From assembly GCF_021390435.2 (NCBI RefSeq), contig NZ_JAJVCN010000002.1:2046001-2110000 (forward strand): a stretch of DNA of 64,000 nt. The letters run 5' to 3'. The translations under genes and the position numbers were made by a program. This stretch comes from Kibdelosporangium philippinense. Lineage in GTDB: Bacteria; Actinomycetota; Actinomycetes; Mycobacteriales; Pseudonocardiaceae. Shown here piece after piece: positions 9,527 through 18,145 of this stretch; positions within the stretch are counted from its first letter, which is position 1; every line of letters begins with the position of its first letter. The notes beneath the pieces are model-generated. The model saw nothing but the letters and a program-made list of their open reading frames with translations, did not search any database and had not been told where the DNA came from.

Positions 9527-10915
9527 GTGAAATTATCGCACAGGTGGTCGCGGGCGGCGGTGCGGTTCGATGAGGAGAATCTCGTGTCCTGCGCCGGGAT
9601 CGTGCCGGTGATGGCGCTGGCCGAGCGGGCGGGCATGTCGGAACTGGTAGCGCAGAAGGTAGAGATCACGAACGCTCCGATCCCGTCGACTGGGGCCAGC
9701 CCGGCAGGCAAGGTCGCCTCGATCGTCGCGGGGATGCTCGCGGGCGCGGACTGTATCGATGACCTGGACGTGATCCGCCACGGCGGGATGAAACGTCTGT
9801 TCACCGGGGTGTACGCGCCCTCGACGCTGGGATCGTTTCTGCGCTCGTTCACCCACGGCCATGCGCTGCAACTGGCCGCGGTGCTGCGCGCGATGCTGGT
9901 GTCGCTGGCGGCGAAGACCCCGGTGCTGGCCGGGGCGGATCAGATGACCTTTGTGGACATCGACTCGCTGCTGCGCCGCGTGTACGGCACCCAGAAACGA
10001 GGTGCGCGGTTCGGGCCGGCCAAAGTCGGTGGCTACCAATTGTTGCTGCGAGGGCTCTCGCCGCTGGTGGTCACGATCTCCACCCGGCTGGCCGCACCCC
10101 TCGTCGCCGCGATCCGTCTGCGGGCAGGCAACGCCGGTTCCGCGCGGGGCGCGGCGAGGTTACTGACCCAAGCCCTGAACACTGCGAAAGCCGCCGGGGC
10201 ACGCGCGGGACGGATCCTGGTCCGCGGCGATTCCGCCTACTACGCCGGCACAGTGGTCAGTGCCGCACGCCGCGCCGGGGCGATGTTCTCGATCACCGTG
10301 GCGACCAACCCGTCAATCCAGGCCGCCATCACGGCGATCGCCGAGGACGCGTGGGTCGCGGTGCGCTACCCGGGTTCGGTGGAAGATCCCGATACCGGCG
10401 AGCTGATCTCTGACGCCGAGGTCGCCGAGACCGGCTATACCGCCTTCGCCGGAACCCGCCACGTCATCACCGCCCGGCTGGTGGTACGCCGGGTGAAGGA
10501 CAAGAACTCCGAGAACGCCCTGTTCCCGATCTGGCGTTACCACGCGTTCTTCACCAACACCGAACTATCCACAGTAGACGCTGATCTCGCCCACCGGCAG
10601 CACGCGATCGTCGAAACGACCTTCGCCGACCTCATCGACGGCCCGCTGGCGCATCTGCCATCGGGGCAGTTCGACGCCAACGCCGCGTGGGTCGTCTGCA
10701 CCGCCCTCGCCCACAACCTGCTGCGCGCCGCAGGCAGCCTCACCAGCACCTTCCACGCCAAAGCCCGCGGCGCGACACTGCGCAAACACCTCGTCTGCGT
10801 CCCAGCCCGCCTTGCCCGCCCTCAAGGCCGCCCGGTCCTGCACCTACCCGAGCACTGGCCCTGGGCCGAGGCTTTCACCACCCTGCACACCGCCGCCAGC
10901 CCACCCGCCGCCTGA
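9527..10915 (+). CDS. IS1380-family transposase
   Basis: 462 residues, the length of the other IS1380 transposases in this window. DDE-type: IDSLLRRVYGTQKRGARFGP carries the first Asp region, ILVRGDSAYYAG the second, and a C-terminal HAIVETTFADLIDG the Glu region. Starts with GTG 8 nt after GGAAGG. Intact reading frame within intact ends, so potentially active. Confidence 0.92.
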   Translation: MKLSHRWSRAAVRFDEENLVSCAGIVPVMALAERAGMSELVAQKVEITNAPIPSTGASPAGKVASIVAGMLAGADCIDDLDVIRHGGMKRLFTGVYAPSTLGSFLRSFTHGHALQLAAVLRAMLVSLAAKTPVLAGADQMTFVDIDSLLRRVYGTQKRGARFGPAKVGGYQLLLRGLSPLVVTISTRLAAPLVAAIRLRAGNAGSARGAARLLTQALNTAKAAGARAGRILVRGDSAYYAGTVVSAARRAGAMFSITVATNPSIQAAITAIAEDAWVAVRYPGSVEDPDTGELISDAEVAETGYTAFAGTRHVITARLVVRRVKDKNSENALFPIWRYHAFFTNTELSTVDADLAHRQHAIVETTFADLIDGPLAHLPSGQFDANAAWVVCTALAHNLLRAAGSLTSTFHAKARGATLRKHLVCVPARLARPQGRPVLHLPEHWPWAEAFTTLHTAASPPAA

Positions 10916-11074
10916 CCTTTTCTTCACCACCCGCCCGCCAGGGCCCGACCGGAGACCTCCCGTGGACACGCTGGACAAGCCAGCCGTTTCACCATGCCCA
11001 CCACCAAAACCCAAGATCCACACATGACCAGAACACCCCGGAAGATCAACACAAGGTCTATCGGTGGATTCAGG

Positions 11075-11338
11075 CTAAGGCTCGGTGGTCGCGGGTGACT
11101 CAGTCTGGGTTCGGGTCGGTGACCTGCGGGTTGTAAATGGTGACACGACGACGGGGCCGCTTGGGTCGCGGTCAGGGTGGAGGCCAGTCGCGAGGGGAAG
11201 ATTAGCGGCGTTGAACGCCGTCAAGGTGACCTTCGCGGCCATCCCTTAACAGGTGGGGTGCGAGGCGCGGTGGGGTCCATAGTGGACTTTGAGATGCCGT
11301 CGCGGGGCCTCCGTAAGTTGAACTCCGGGAGTTGGCGT
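11075..11338. other. Non-coding stretch between IS1380 and a terminator
   Basis: After the CTAAG duplication no gene with a plausible start or protein-like composition was found; an 81-codon frame from 11177 has no ribosome site and looks spurious. Confidence 0.5.
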
Positions 11339-11374
11339 CTGCTGTCGCGAGGTAAGAAGACCTCGCGACAGCAG
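11339..11374 (-). terminator. Hairpin terminator downstream of carboxylesterase gene
   Basis: A 14-bp perfect stem TGCTGTCGCGAGGT / ACCTCGCGACAGCA (11340-11353, 11360-11373) with a 6-nt loop, extendable by one C-G pair, lies 68 bp beyond the esterase stop. No T-run. Confidence 0.75.
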
Positions 11375-11441
11375 GCTCTGCGACGGGGGGCGCTTGCCCC
11401 GGTTCGGTGCCGGGCGACGTGACACAGGGCTGGACGGCTGG

Positions 11442-12977
11442 TCAGAGCGATGTCCAGAAGGCGCAGTTGTGTTCTTGGTGGGCGTTTACCTGCTTGATTG
11501 TGGTGGGGGCGAGGGATTGGGCTTGGCCGGGCGTGTGGCGGGGCCAGTGGGGCAGGCTGTGGGTGTTGGGGTTGCCGGTTTTGGCGAAGGTGGTCCAGTA
11601 CTCGGTTATCTGCTTGGACAGCTTTTGCTGTTCCGCGTTCAGGTGCGCTGATGGTGTGACGAAGAGGTAAGGGATTTCCGATGCGTGGAATGCTCCTGGT
11701 GGGAAGCCGGGCGGGAAGAGACCCGTGAAGTCGCCGAGGGGTGCGTCACGGTCGGCGAATTCATATGCGTACGTGGTTGTTTTGCGGGAGAGGAAGCGGT
11801 CATCTGTTAGCTGTGCGCACGCCCAGATGCTGTCGGTGAGTAGGGCGCCGTATGCCACACGTGCCGAGCCGAACTCTGCCGGTGGGTATTCGGCGGCGAT
11901 TTTCGCGGCCTTGGTACCGAATGCCTGCTCCAACAGTGCGTCGTAGTTGAAGGGTTCCGGGACGGTCGCGGCTGTTAGGCGGCCTTCGTCGCGGGTGTTG
12001 CCCCAGATGACGGGGACCCGGTTGAACTGTCCTGAGCGCAATGCGTCGACTGGGTGTACGGGCAGTACGCGGTTGCCGGTGACGACCGGTGTCAGGCCGC
12101 CTTCGATGGCGGTGATGGCAGATGCGGGAAGGGCGCGTAAGCAGGCGACGTCAGCGCAGCCGAGTTGTGTGGCGAGGGCTATGGCGTTGGCTGCGGCCTT
12201 TTCTTTCGATATCCATGGTGAGCTGGCGGGCAGGCCGTGGATGATGCCGTTGTTCGGCCACGCTATGGAACAGCCGCCGCTTTGGGCGATGGCTTTGTCG
12301 AACAGTCCGCGGGAGAGGGGCGAGGTGACGTGCGCGCATATGTCGAACGCGCCGCCGGATTCGCCGAAGATGGTGACGTTGCGGGGGTCGCCGCCGAAGG
12401 CTGCTGCGTTGCGTTTGACCCAGCGCAGGGCGGCCTGTTGGTCTTCGATGCCGTACGCGCCTGAGTCGGGCAGGTCCGGGTGGCCGAGGAAACCGAAGAA
12501 GCCGAGCCGGAAGTTGATAGTGACCACGACGACATCGCCTTGCGCGGCGATTCGCTGCGCGTTGAACCCGGAGCCGGACAGGTAGCTGTTGCCGCCGCCG
12601 TGGATCCAGACCATGACGGGCTTGCGGCCGTGCACGGACGGTGTGGTCACGTTCAAATACAGGCAGTCTTCGGTTGTGCTCGGTGACCCGGCGCCTCCGG
12701 TCTGAGCGCACGCGGGACCGGGTTTGGTGGCGTCGAGGGGCGTTGTCCACGGCGTCACGGGTTGTGGTGAGCGCCAGCGGTTGGCGCTCACTGGTGGCGC
12801 CGCGTACGGGATTCCCTGGTACAGCTGGTGGTCGGTCGCGGTCGTGCCGCGGACAGGGCCCGCGTCGGTCAAGACGAGACCGCGTTCGCTGGCGTTGGCC
12901 ACCCCAGCCGAGCCCGCCAGCAAGCCCGCGGCCGTCAGTAGTGTCAGTAGTCGGTTACGCACGCTTGTCCCCTTCAT
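11442..12977 (-). CDS. Secreted type-B carboxylesterase
   Basis: 511 residues, starting with a signal peptide (KGTSVRNRLLTLLTAAG..., cleavage probably after VANA near residue 29). The alpha/beta-hydrolase of the cholinesterase/carboxylesterase-B family shows oxyanion loop HGGG near residues 126-129, nucleophile elbow GESGGA with Ser near 207, and an acidic residue in GNTRDEG. Likely hydrolyses esters outside the cell; substrate not predictable. Single gene with its own terminator at 11339-11374. Confidence 0.9.
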   Translation of the reverse strand: MKGTSVRNRLLTLLTAAGLLAGSAGVANASERGLVLTDAGPVRGTTATDHQLYQGIPYAAPPVSANRWRSPQPVTPWTTPLDATKPGPACAQTGGAGSPSTTEDCLYLNVTTPSVHGRKPVMVWIHGGGNSYLSGSGFNAQRIAAQGDVVVVTINFRLGFFGFLGHPDLPDSGAYGIEDQQAALRWVKRNAAAFGGDPRNVTIFGESGGAFDICAHVTSPLSRGLFDKAIAQSGGCSIAWPNNGIIHGLPASSPWISKEKAAANAIALATQLGCADVACLRALPASAITAIEGGLTPVVTGNRVLPVHPVDALRSGQFNRVPVIWGNTRDEGRLTAATVPEPFNYDALLEQAFGTKAAKIAAEYPPAEFGSARVAYGALLTDSIWACAQLTDDRFLSRKTTTYAYEFADRDAPLGDFTGLFPPGFPPGAFHASEIPYLFVTPSAHLNAEQQKLSKQITEYWTTFAKTGNPNTHSLPHWPRHTPGQAQSLAPTTIKQVNAHQEHNCAFWTSL

Positions 12978-13042
12978 CGATGATCACTCATCAGTGCGTC
13001 GAACCAGTCACCCCCAGATCGACACACCACTCCAGAAAAAGT

Positions 13043-13969
13043 TCAGAGTGTTTCGGGCAGGCCGAAGTGCTTGACCATGCCCGAGCCGAACGTGGTGATC
13101 TCCACGATCACGTCCATCCGCACCCGCAATACGTCCAGCTTGAACGCCCGGTAGACCGTGTCCCCAGGCCGGCGCAGGTAGCTCGCGGCCGTCGGCATCC
13201 GGTTGGCGTACGTGGGCAGCAGGCGCCAGTCGCCGTCGCGCTCTGGCCCGAACGCCCGCTCGATCAGCGTGGCGACCTGGCTGATTCCGTCGAAGCACGC
13301 GGGCAGCGGCGGCATCGTGACGCGGATGTCCTTTGCCGAGATCGCGATCGCCTGCTCGGCGTCCAGCCGTTCGTGCGCGTCGATGAACTTGGCAAGCAGG
13401 TCGCGTTCCTCGTCGCTCAGTTCGGCCTTCGACCACTCGGAGCGTTCCCGCGAAAGGTGCTCCTGCATGGTGCTTCTGGCCCGTTGCAGCGCGCTGTTCG
13501 ACGCCGCGACGCTGGTGCCCAATAACGTCGCGGTTTCCTTGGCAGACCAGTCCAGCACGTCACGCGCGATGAACGCGGCTCGCTGTCTGGCCGGGAGCAA
13601 CTGCATGGTCGCGATGAACATCAACTCGATGGTCTCGCGGTCGACCGCGACCGAGTCCGGCTCGTCCCGTGCTGGTGCCATCTCGTTGAGCAACGCGTCC
13701 GGATAGGGCTGGAGCCATGGCACTTCGGCGAACGACTCCAGCACCGGCACCTGACGAGAACGCCGCCGGACCATGTCGAGGCACGTGTTGGTGGCGATCT
13801 TGTAGAGCCACGCACGGAACTGCGCGCTGCCGTCGAACGTGTCCCGGCCCTTCCAGGCACGCAGGAACGTCTCCTGCACCGCGTCCTCCGCCTCGTCGAA
13901 GGACGCCAGCATCCGGTAGCAGTGCAGGTGCAGCTCCCGCCGGTGCTGCTCGAAGTCCGGCTCATCCAC
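13043..13969 (-). CDS. ECF sigma factor with SnoaL-like C-terminal domain (SigG/SigJ-type)
   Basis: 308 residues. Region 2 at ~10-80 (DEAEDAVQETFLRAWKGR, FRAWLYKIATNTCLDMVR), region 4 at ~130-185 (LLPARQRAAFIARDVLDWSA, ASNSALQRARSTM), then a ~110-residue SnoaL/NTF2-like tail (LPACFDGISQVATLIERAFG). ECF factors with such tails often lack a classical anti-sigma gene, and none is seen nearby; the tail is thought to modulate activity. The GTG start overlaps the stop of the upstream VOC gene by 8 bp, so the two are co-translated. Confidence 0.9.
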   Translation of the reverse strand: MDEPDFEQHRRELHLHCYRMLASFDEAEDAVQETFLRAWKGRDTFDGSAQFRAWLYKIATNTCLDMVRRRSRQVPVLESFAEVPWLQPYPDALLNEMAPARDEPDSVAVDRETIELMFIATMQLLPARQRAAFIARDVLDWSAKETATLLGTSVAASNSALQRARSTMQEHLSRERSEWSKAELSDEERDLLAKFIDAHERLDAEQAIAISAKDIRVTMPPLPACFDGISQVATLIERAFGPERDGDWRLLPTYANRMPTAASYLRRPGDTVYRAFKLDVLRVRMDVIVEITTFGSGMVKHFGLPETL

Positions 13970-14372
13970 TGGTCTTCCCGACTTCCTGGATGAGCCAGTT
14001 GTTGCCGTCCGGGTCCTTGAAGGCGACGAAGGTGCCGAAGTCGGCCCGTTCCGGGTGGTGGCCTGGCGTCCGCACGCCGTCGTTGTACCAGTGGATCTCG
14101 CCGACCGGCACGCCTCGTTCTTTTGCTTCGGCGTACGCGATGTCGATGTCGTTCACCACGACCTGCAGACCCATCATGTGCCCTGCCCACTCTTCGTTGC
14201 GCATCAACGTGATCGAGCACTTCGAACCCGGTGGGGTGAGCTGCACGACCCGGAAGTCCTCGCCCGCGCTGAAGTCCACGTCCAGCGCGAAGCCCGCGTT
14301 CCTCGTGTAGAAGTCCTTCGCTCGGTCGATGTCGGTCACCGGCACCACGACGAGCTCGAGCTTCCAGTCCAT
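13962..14372 (-). CDS. VOC (glyoxalase/bleomycin-resistance fold) protein
   Basis: 136 residues with a single vicinal-oxygen-chelate pattern: LELVVVPVTDIDRAKDFYTR at the start and FKDPDGNNWLIQEV at the end, the usual metal/substrate edge strands. Enzyme activity unassigned. It lies upstream of, and overlaps, the ECF sigma gene, an arrangement seen in other actinobacteria. It is divergent from dinB. Confidence 0.88.
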   Translation of the reverse strand: MDWKLELVVVPVTDIDRAKDFYTRNAGFALDVDFSAGEDFRVVQLTPPGSKCSITLMRNEEWAGHMMGLQVVVNDIDIAYAEAKERGVPVGEIHWYNDGVRTPGHHPERADFGTFVAFKDPDGNNWLIQEVGKTSG

Positions 14373-14465
14373 GTCACTGCCTTTCGGGTCGGCCTGTCCG
14401 TCGATCTAACTCTTGTAACGACGGGGGTGCGGGAAACTCATCGATCGTGCGGTGAGTTTGAATAT

Positions 14466-14481
14466 GCGAACATGTGTTCGT
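14466..14481 (+). promoter_or_regulatory. SOS box (LexA site) at the dinB start
   Basis: CGAAC-ATGT-GTTCG (14467-14480) matches the core of the actinobacterial LexA consensus TCGAAC-N4-GTTCGA. It ends 2 bp before the ATG at 14483, with an AT-rich GAATAT -10 candidate just upstream, so LexA would block the transcription start. Confidence 0.82.
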
Positions 14482-14482
14482 G

Positions 14483-15664
14483 ATGAGCGCCACGATACTC
14501 CATGCCGACCTTGACGCGTTCTACGCGTCGGTCGAGCAGCGGGACGACCCCAAACTGCGTGGTCGCCCCGTGATTGTCGGTGGCGGCGTCGTGCTCGCGG
14601 CCAGCTACGAGGCCAAAAGAAGAGGTGTCGTCACGGCCATGGGCGGCGCGCGGGCGCTGCAGTTGTGCCCCGAGGCGATCGTGGTGCCGCCGCGGATGTC
14701 GGCGTACTCGCAAGCGAGCAAAGAGGTGTTCGAGGTCTTCCGGAATACCACTCCATTGGTGGAAGGACTGTCGATCGACGAGGCGTTCCTTGACGTCGGT
14801 GGCCTGCGCAAGATCGCTGGCGAACCCGTCGACATCGCGCGCAAGCTGCGTCAGGACGTGAAGGCCAAGGTCGGTCTGCCGATCACGGTCGGTGTCGCGC
14901 GGACGAAGTTCCTTGCCAAAGTGGCCAGTGGAGTGGCCAAACCGGACGGTCTGCTGCTCGTGCCGCCGGATCGCGAGCTGGCGTTCCTGCATCCGCTCGC
15001 GGTGGAACGGCTCTGGGGCGTCGGCAAGGTGACCGCGGCGAAACTGCGTGACCACGGAATCACCAAAGTGGGTGACCTAGCCGACCTGCCGCAGTCGATG
15101 TTGGTCTCGATGCTCGGGCGCGCGCTGGGCCGTCACTTGCACGCGCTCGCACACAACTACGACCCGCGTCCGGTGCATGTGGGTCGTCGCCGTCGCTCCA
15201 TGGGCGCGCAGCGCGCATCCCGCGCCCTGGCAACGCCCGAGGAAATAGACGCCACTGTCGTCGCCTTGGTCGACCGCGTCACCCGGCGCTTACGTAGCGC
15301 CGGACGCGTCGGCCGCACTGTCGTACTGCGCATGAGGTTCAGCGACTTCACGAGGGCAACGCGCTCGCACACGTTGGCGCAGCCGACGTCGTCGACCGAC
15401 GAGGTCCTGACGGCCCTGCGCGTGCTGGTGACCAAGACGATGCCGTTGATCGACAGCGCTGGCCTGACCTTGATCGGCATCTCGGTCGGCAATCTCGACA
15501 ACGCCGACTCCGTTCAGCTGACGTTGCCATTCGACGAAGGCATCGGCAGTGCGCTCGACACGGTGCTGGACAACGTGCACGACAAGTTCGGATCGGCTGC
15601 GGTGACGCGCGCGGTTCTGCTCGGCCGTGATCCGGGGATATCCGTGCCGCTTTTACTGGAGTGA
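14483..15664 (+). CDS. dinB: DNA polymerase IV (Y-family translesion polymerase)
   Basis: 393 residues from the ATG at 14483; an in-frame GTG at 14474 lies inside the LexA box and is less likely. Catalytic landmarks: ILHADLDAFYASVEQ (first metal-binding Asp), YEAKRRGV, and SIDEAFLDV (catalytic Asp-Glu). Then come HhH (LWGVGKVTAAKLRDHG) and little-finger regions, and QLTLPF near the C-terminus is a beta-clamp binding motif. Error-prone lesion bypass; the LexA box shows it is DNA-damage inducible. Confidence 0.95.
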   Translation: MSATILHADLDAFYASVEQRDDPKLRGRPVIVGGGVVLAASYEAKRRGVVTAMGGARALQLCPEAIVVPPRMSAYSQASKEVFEVFRNTTPLVEGLSIDEAFLDVGGLRKIAGEPVDIARKLRQDVKAKVGLPITVGVARTKFLAKVASGVAKPDGLLLVPPDRELAFLHPLAVERLWGVGKVTAAKLRDHGITKVGDLADLPQSMLVSMLGRALGRHLHALAHNYDPRPVHVGRRRRSMGAQRASRALATPEEIDATVVALVDRVTRRLRSAGRVGRTVVLRMRFSDFTRATRSHTLAQPTSSTDEVLTALRVLVTKTMPLIDSAGLTLIGISVGNLDNADSVQLTLPFDEGIGSALDTVLDNVHDKFGSAAVTRAVLLGRDPGISVPLLLE

Positions 15665-15768
15665 TGAGCAGAAAATACCGACAATTTGACTGGGCGATTT
15701 CTGGCCATCGCGCCGAGTAACGTGAAATTTGTCCGGATCACGTTCAATGACCGAGGATATCGCGGTGT

Positions 15769-15793
15769 GGCGGCCTAACCTTGGTTGGCCGCC
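15769..15793 (+). terminator. Hairpin downstream of dinB
   Basis: GGCGGCC(T)AACC paired with GGTTGGCCGCC around a 2-nt loop, with one bulged T, about 105 bp after the dinB stop. Rest of 15665-15954: no gene seen. Confidence 0.5.
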
Positions 15794-15954
15794 GGTCAAC
15801 GGGCGATGTTTCCGGCGTCGGCAACTATGCGTCATCGTTCATGGGTTGCGGCTAATCGGACCTGCCGGACACGAACTTTCGGGTGGTTCACAAATTAATC
15901 GGAGCGGTGCACAATCCCGGTCATTGAATGATCGACAGGGGGACGAGAGGGACT

Positions 15955-17550
15955 GTGACCGTGAAAAGAATCGTGGTGACGGTTGTCGCCGCCGGTCTCG
16001 CGCTGTCCGGCGCGAGCGTGGCGAACGCCGCCCCGAAACCGACAGGTTTTCAGCCGAAACCAATCTCATGGGGTCAGTGCGCCAACACCCGGCTGCAGGG
16101 AATCGGCGCCCAGTGTGGCCTGCTGGAGGTGCCGCTCGACTACGCGAAGCCGGGCGGCAAGAAGATCAAGATCGCTGTTTCGCGGCTCAAGCACAAGGCG
16201 CCGGACGCCAAGTACCAGGGACCGCTGCTGATCAACCCGGGCGGCCCCGGTGGCTCCGGCTTGGTCTACCCGCTGTTGTCGCGGTCCATCCCGGCCGACG
16301 TCGGCGACACGTACGACTGGATCGGCTTCGACCCGCGCGGTGTGGGATCGAGCGAGCCGCAGGTGTCCTGCGACGGCGACTACTTCGCGCCCGTCCGGCC
16401 GTCCTTCGTGCCGGAGACCCGCGACATCGAGCAGGCGTGGCTCAAGCGGGCCAAGGATTACGCCAACGCGTGCACCGCCAAGTACGGTGAGCTGCTCGAC
16501 CATCTCAAGACGACCGACAACGTCAACGACATGGAGAGCATCCGCAAAGCGCTGGGCGAGGAGAAGATCAACTTCTACGGCTTCTCCTACGGCACCTACC
16601 TCGGCCAGGTGTACAGCACGCTGTTCCCTGACCGGATGCGCCGGATGGTCTTCGACGGCACGGTCGACCCGCGCCGCGTCTGGTACGACGCGAACCTCGA
16701 CCAGGACGTCGCGTTCAACAAGAGCATCAAGATCTTCTTCGACTGGGTCGCGAAGAACGAGGCGGTCTACAAGCTGGGCAAGACCGGCGCCGAGGTGGAG
16801 AAGGCCTACTACGCCAAGCTGGCCGAGCTGACCAAGAAGCCGAGCGTGATCGGCGCGGCCGAGTGGAACGACGCCTTCGTACGGGCCGGTTACTACGTTT
16901 ACGGCTGGGCTGACGTCGCGTCGGCCTTCGCCGCGGCCGTCAAGAACGGTGACCTCGAGCCAATCAAGGGGTTGTACGAGAACTCCAACGGCACAGGTCC
17001 CGGCGCGGACAACGGCTACGCGATCTACCTCTCGACGCAGTGCACCGACGTGAAGTGGCCGAAGAGCTGGGTCAAGTGGCAGGTCGACAACTGGTTCACG
17101 TACAACCGCGCGCCCTTCTACACCTGGGACAACGCTTGGTTCAACGCGCCGTGCCTGAACTGGACCGGCGAAGCCGGCAAGCCGGTCAAGATCGACGGTC
17201 GCAAGACGCAGAGCCTGCTGCTGATCGGTGAGACCTACGACGCCGCAACGCCGTTCGAAGGCGGCCTCGAAGTCCGCAGCCGGTACCCGAACTCGGCATT
17301 GATCGAGGGCGTCGGCGGCAGCACGCACTCCGGTTCGCTGAGCGGCGTCGAGTGTACGGACACCGCCATCTTCGACTACCTGGCGACCGGCAAGCTGCCC
17401 GAGCGCAAGTCGGGCCGCCGCTCCGACCTGCAGTGTGACCCGGTGCCCGCACCGGACCCCGCTGCCGCGGCGAAAACGTCCGCTTCGGCGGGCGCGAGCC
17501 GTTCGCTGATCCCGACGGCGGGTACCAGCCGCCTTCTGGTTCGCGACTGA
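15955..17550 (+). CDS. Secreted alpha/beta-hydrolase peptidase with TAP-like C-terminus
   Basis: About 531 residues from GTG 15955 (a second GTG at 15961 is equally placed after GAGAGGG; the ATG at 15928 lies upstream of that ribosome site and is unlikely). Signal peptide VTVKRIVVTVVAAGLALSG ending near VANA. Family landmarks of tripeptidyl-aminopeptidase-like S33 hydrolases: oxyanion loop NPGGPGGSG, nucleophile GFSYGTYLG (Ser near 211), and the C-terminal TAP-like domain with GGSTHSG (catalytic His). Predicted to release short N-terminal peptides outside the cell. Confidence 0.88.
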   Translation: MTVKRIVVTVVAAGLALSGASVANAAPKPTGFQPKPISWGQCANTRLQGIGAQCGLLEVPLDYAKPGGKKIKIAVSRLKHKAPDAKYQGPLLINPGGPGGSGLVYPLLSRSIPADVGDTYDWIGFDPRGVGSSEPQVSCDGDYFAPVRPSFVPETRDIEQAWLKRAKDYANACTAKYGELLDHLKTTDNVNDMESIRKALGEEKINFYGFSYGTYLGQVYSTLFPDRMRRMVFDGTVDPRRVWYDANLDQDVAFNKSIKIFFDWVAKNEAVYKLGKTGAEVEKAYYAKLAELTKKPSVIGAAEWNDAFVRAGYYVYGWADVASAFAAAVKNGDLEPIKGLYENSNGTGPGADNGYAIYLSTQCTDVKWPKSWVKWQVDNWFTYNRAPFYTWDNAWFNAPCLNWTGEAGKPVKIDGRKTQSLLLIGETYDAATPFEGGLEVRSRYPNSALIEGVGGSTHSGSLSGVECTDTAIFDYLATGKLPERKSGRRSDLQCDPVPAPDPAAAAKTSASAGASRSLIPTAGTSRLLVRD

Positions 17551-17564
17551 CGTAACACAAAACC

Positions 17565-17594
17565 GATGGGGCACCGGGAATCCGGTGCCCCATC
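17565..17594. terminator. Bidirectional hairpin between convergent genes
   Basis: Perfect 13-bp stem GATGGGGCACCGG / CCGGTGCCCCATC with a 4-nt loop, lying 15 bp after the peptidase stop and 5 bp after the stop of the opposing gene. Confidence 0.85.
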
Positions 17595-17599
17595 TGCGT

Positions 17600-18058
17600 T
17601 CACTGGATCGGGAAGGGGACCCCGTACTCCTCTTCCGGCCGCTTGCCGAAGATCCGCCGCTCCGACTCGCTGATCTTCAGGTCGTTGATGCTGGCTTCGC
17701 GCCGGGCCATCAAGCCTTCCGGCGTGAACTCCCACAGCTCGTTGCCGTACGAGCGGTACCACTGGCCGTCGGCGTCGTGGCACTCGTACTGGAAACGCAC
17801 AGCGATGCGGTTGTTACGGAAGCCCCACAACTCTTTGCGCAGCGCGTAATCCAGTTCGCGGTCCCATTTCCGCGTCAGGAACTCCACGATCTGCGCGCGG
17901 CCGGTGACGAACCGGTCCCGGTTGCGCCAAACGGAGTCCTCTGTGTACGCCAGGGAGACCTTTTCGGGATCACGGGTGTTCCACGCGTCCTCGGCCGCCT
18001 GGACCTTGGTGCGGGCGGTGTCCTCGTCGAACGGCGGGAATGGCGGTCGGGGAGCCAC
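17600..18058 (-). CDS. NTF2-like (DUF1348-type) protein
   Basis: 152 residues with the cystatin/NTF2-like pattern of DUF1348: AWNTRDPEKVSLAYTEDSVWRNRD and FLTRKWDRELDYALRKELWGF. Starts with GTG at 18058 after AAAGG. No catalytic function assigned to the family. It diverges from a TetR gene across a double operator, so it is probably the TetR regulator's target. Confidence 0.85.
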   Translation of the reverse strand: MAPRPPFPPFDEDTARTKVQAAEDAWNTRDPEKVSLAYTEDSVWRNRDRFVTGRAQIVEFLTRKWDRELDYALRKELWGFRNNRIAVRFQYECHDADGQWYRSYGNELWEFTPEGLMARREASINDLKISESERRIFGKRPEEEYGVPFPIQ

Positions 18059-18084
18059 GGCGGAACCTTTCCGTAGGGCGGAAC

Positions 18085-18128
18085 GGAGAACGAGCGTTCT
18101 CCGCTATGCTAGAGAACGGCCGTTCTCC
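18085..18128. promoter_or_regulatory. Tandem TetR operators in a divergent promoter
   Basis: Two matching dyads: GGAGAACG-AG-CGTTCTCC (18085-18102) and AGAGAACGGCCGTTCTCC (18111-18128), centres 26 bp apart. TATGCT between them is a candidate -10. The pair lies between the NTF2-like gene and the TetR gene. Confidence 0.82.
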
Positions 18129-18145
18129 GCGCTAGAGGAGGTGTG

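Larger units (their letters stand above)
9407..11074 (+). mobile_element. IS1380-family insertion sequence, complete
   Basis: 1668 bp. Ends are CCTGAATCCACTGAT (left) and, inverted at the right, CCTGAATCCACCGAT, one mismatch in 15. It is flanked by a 5-bp duplication CTAAG (9402-9406 and 11075-11079). It carries one transposase gene and has inserted upstream of the HipA-like gene. Confidence 0.9.

Noticed and set aside
14474..15664. GTG 14474 as dinB start
   Set aside because: It lies inside the LexA box with no ribosome site; the ATG at 14483 begins the conserved polymerase sequence.
15729..16490. 253-codon plus-strand frame overlapping the peptidase start
   Set aside because: Out of frame with the peptidase and Arg-rich in the overlap; no ribosome site.
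16066..17574. 502-codon minus-strand frame opposite the TAP-like peptidase
   Set aside because: Mirror frame of a clearly real secreted hydrolase; composition is Arg/Val/Gly-rich and featureless.
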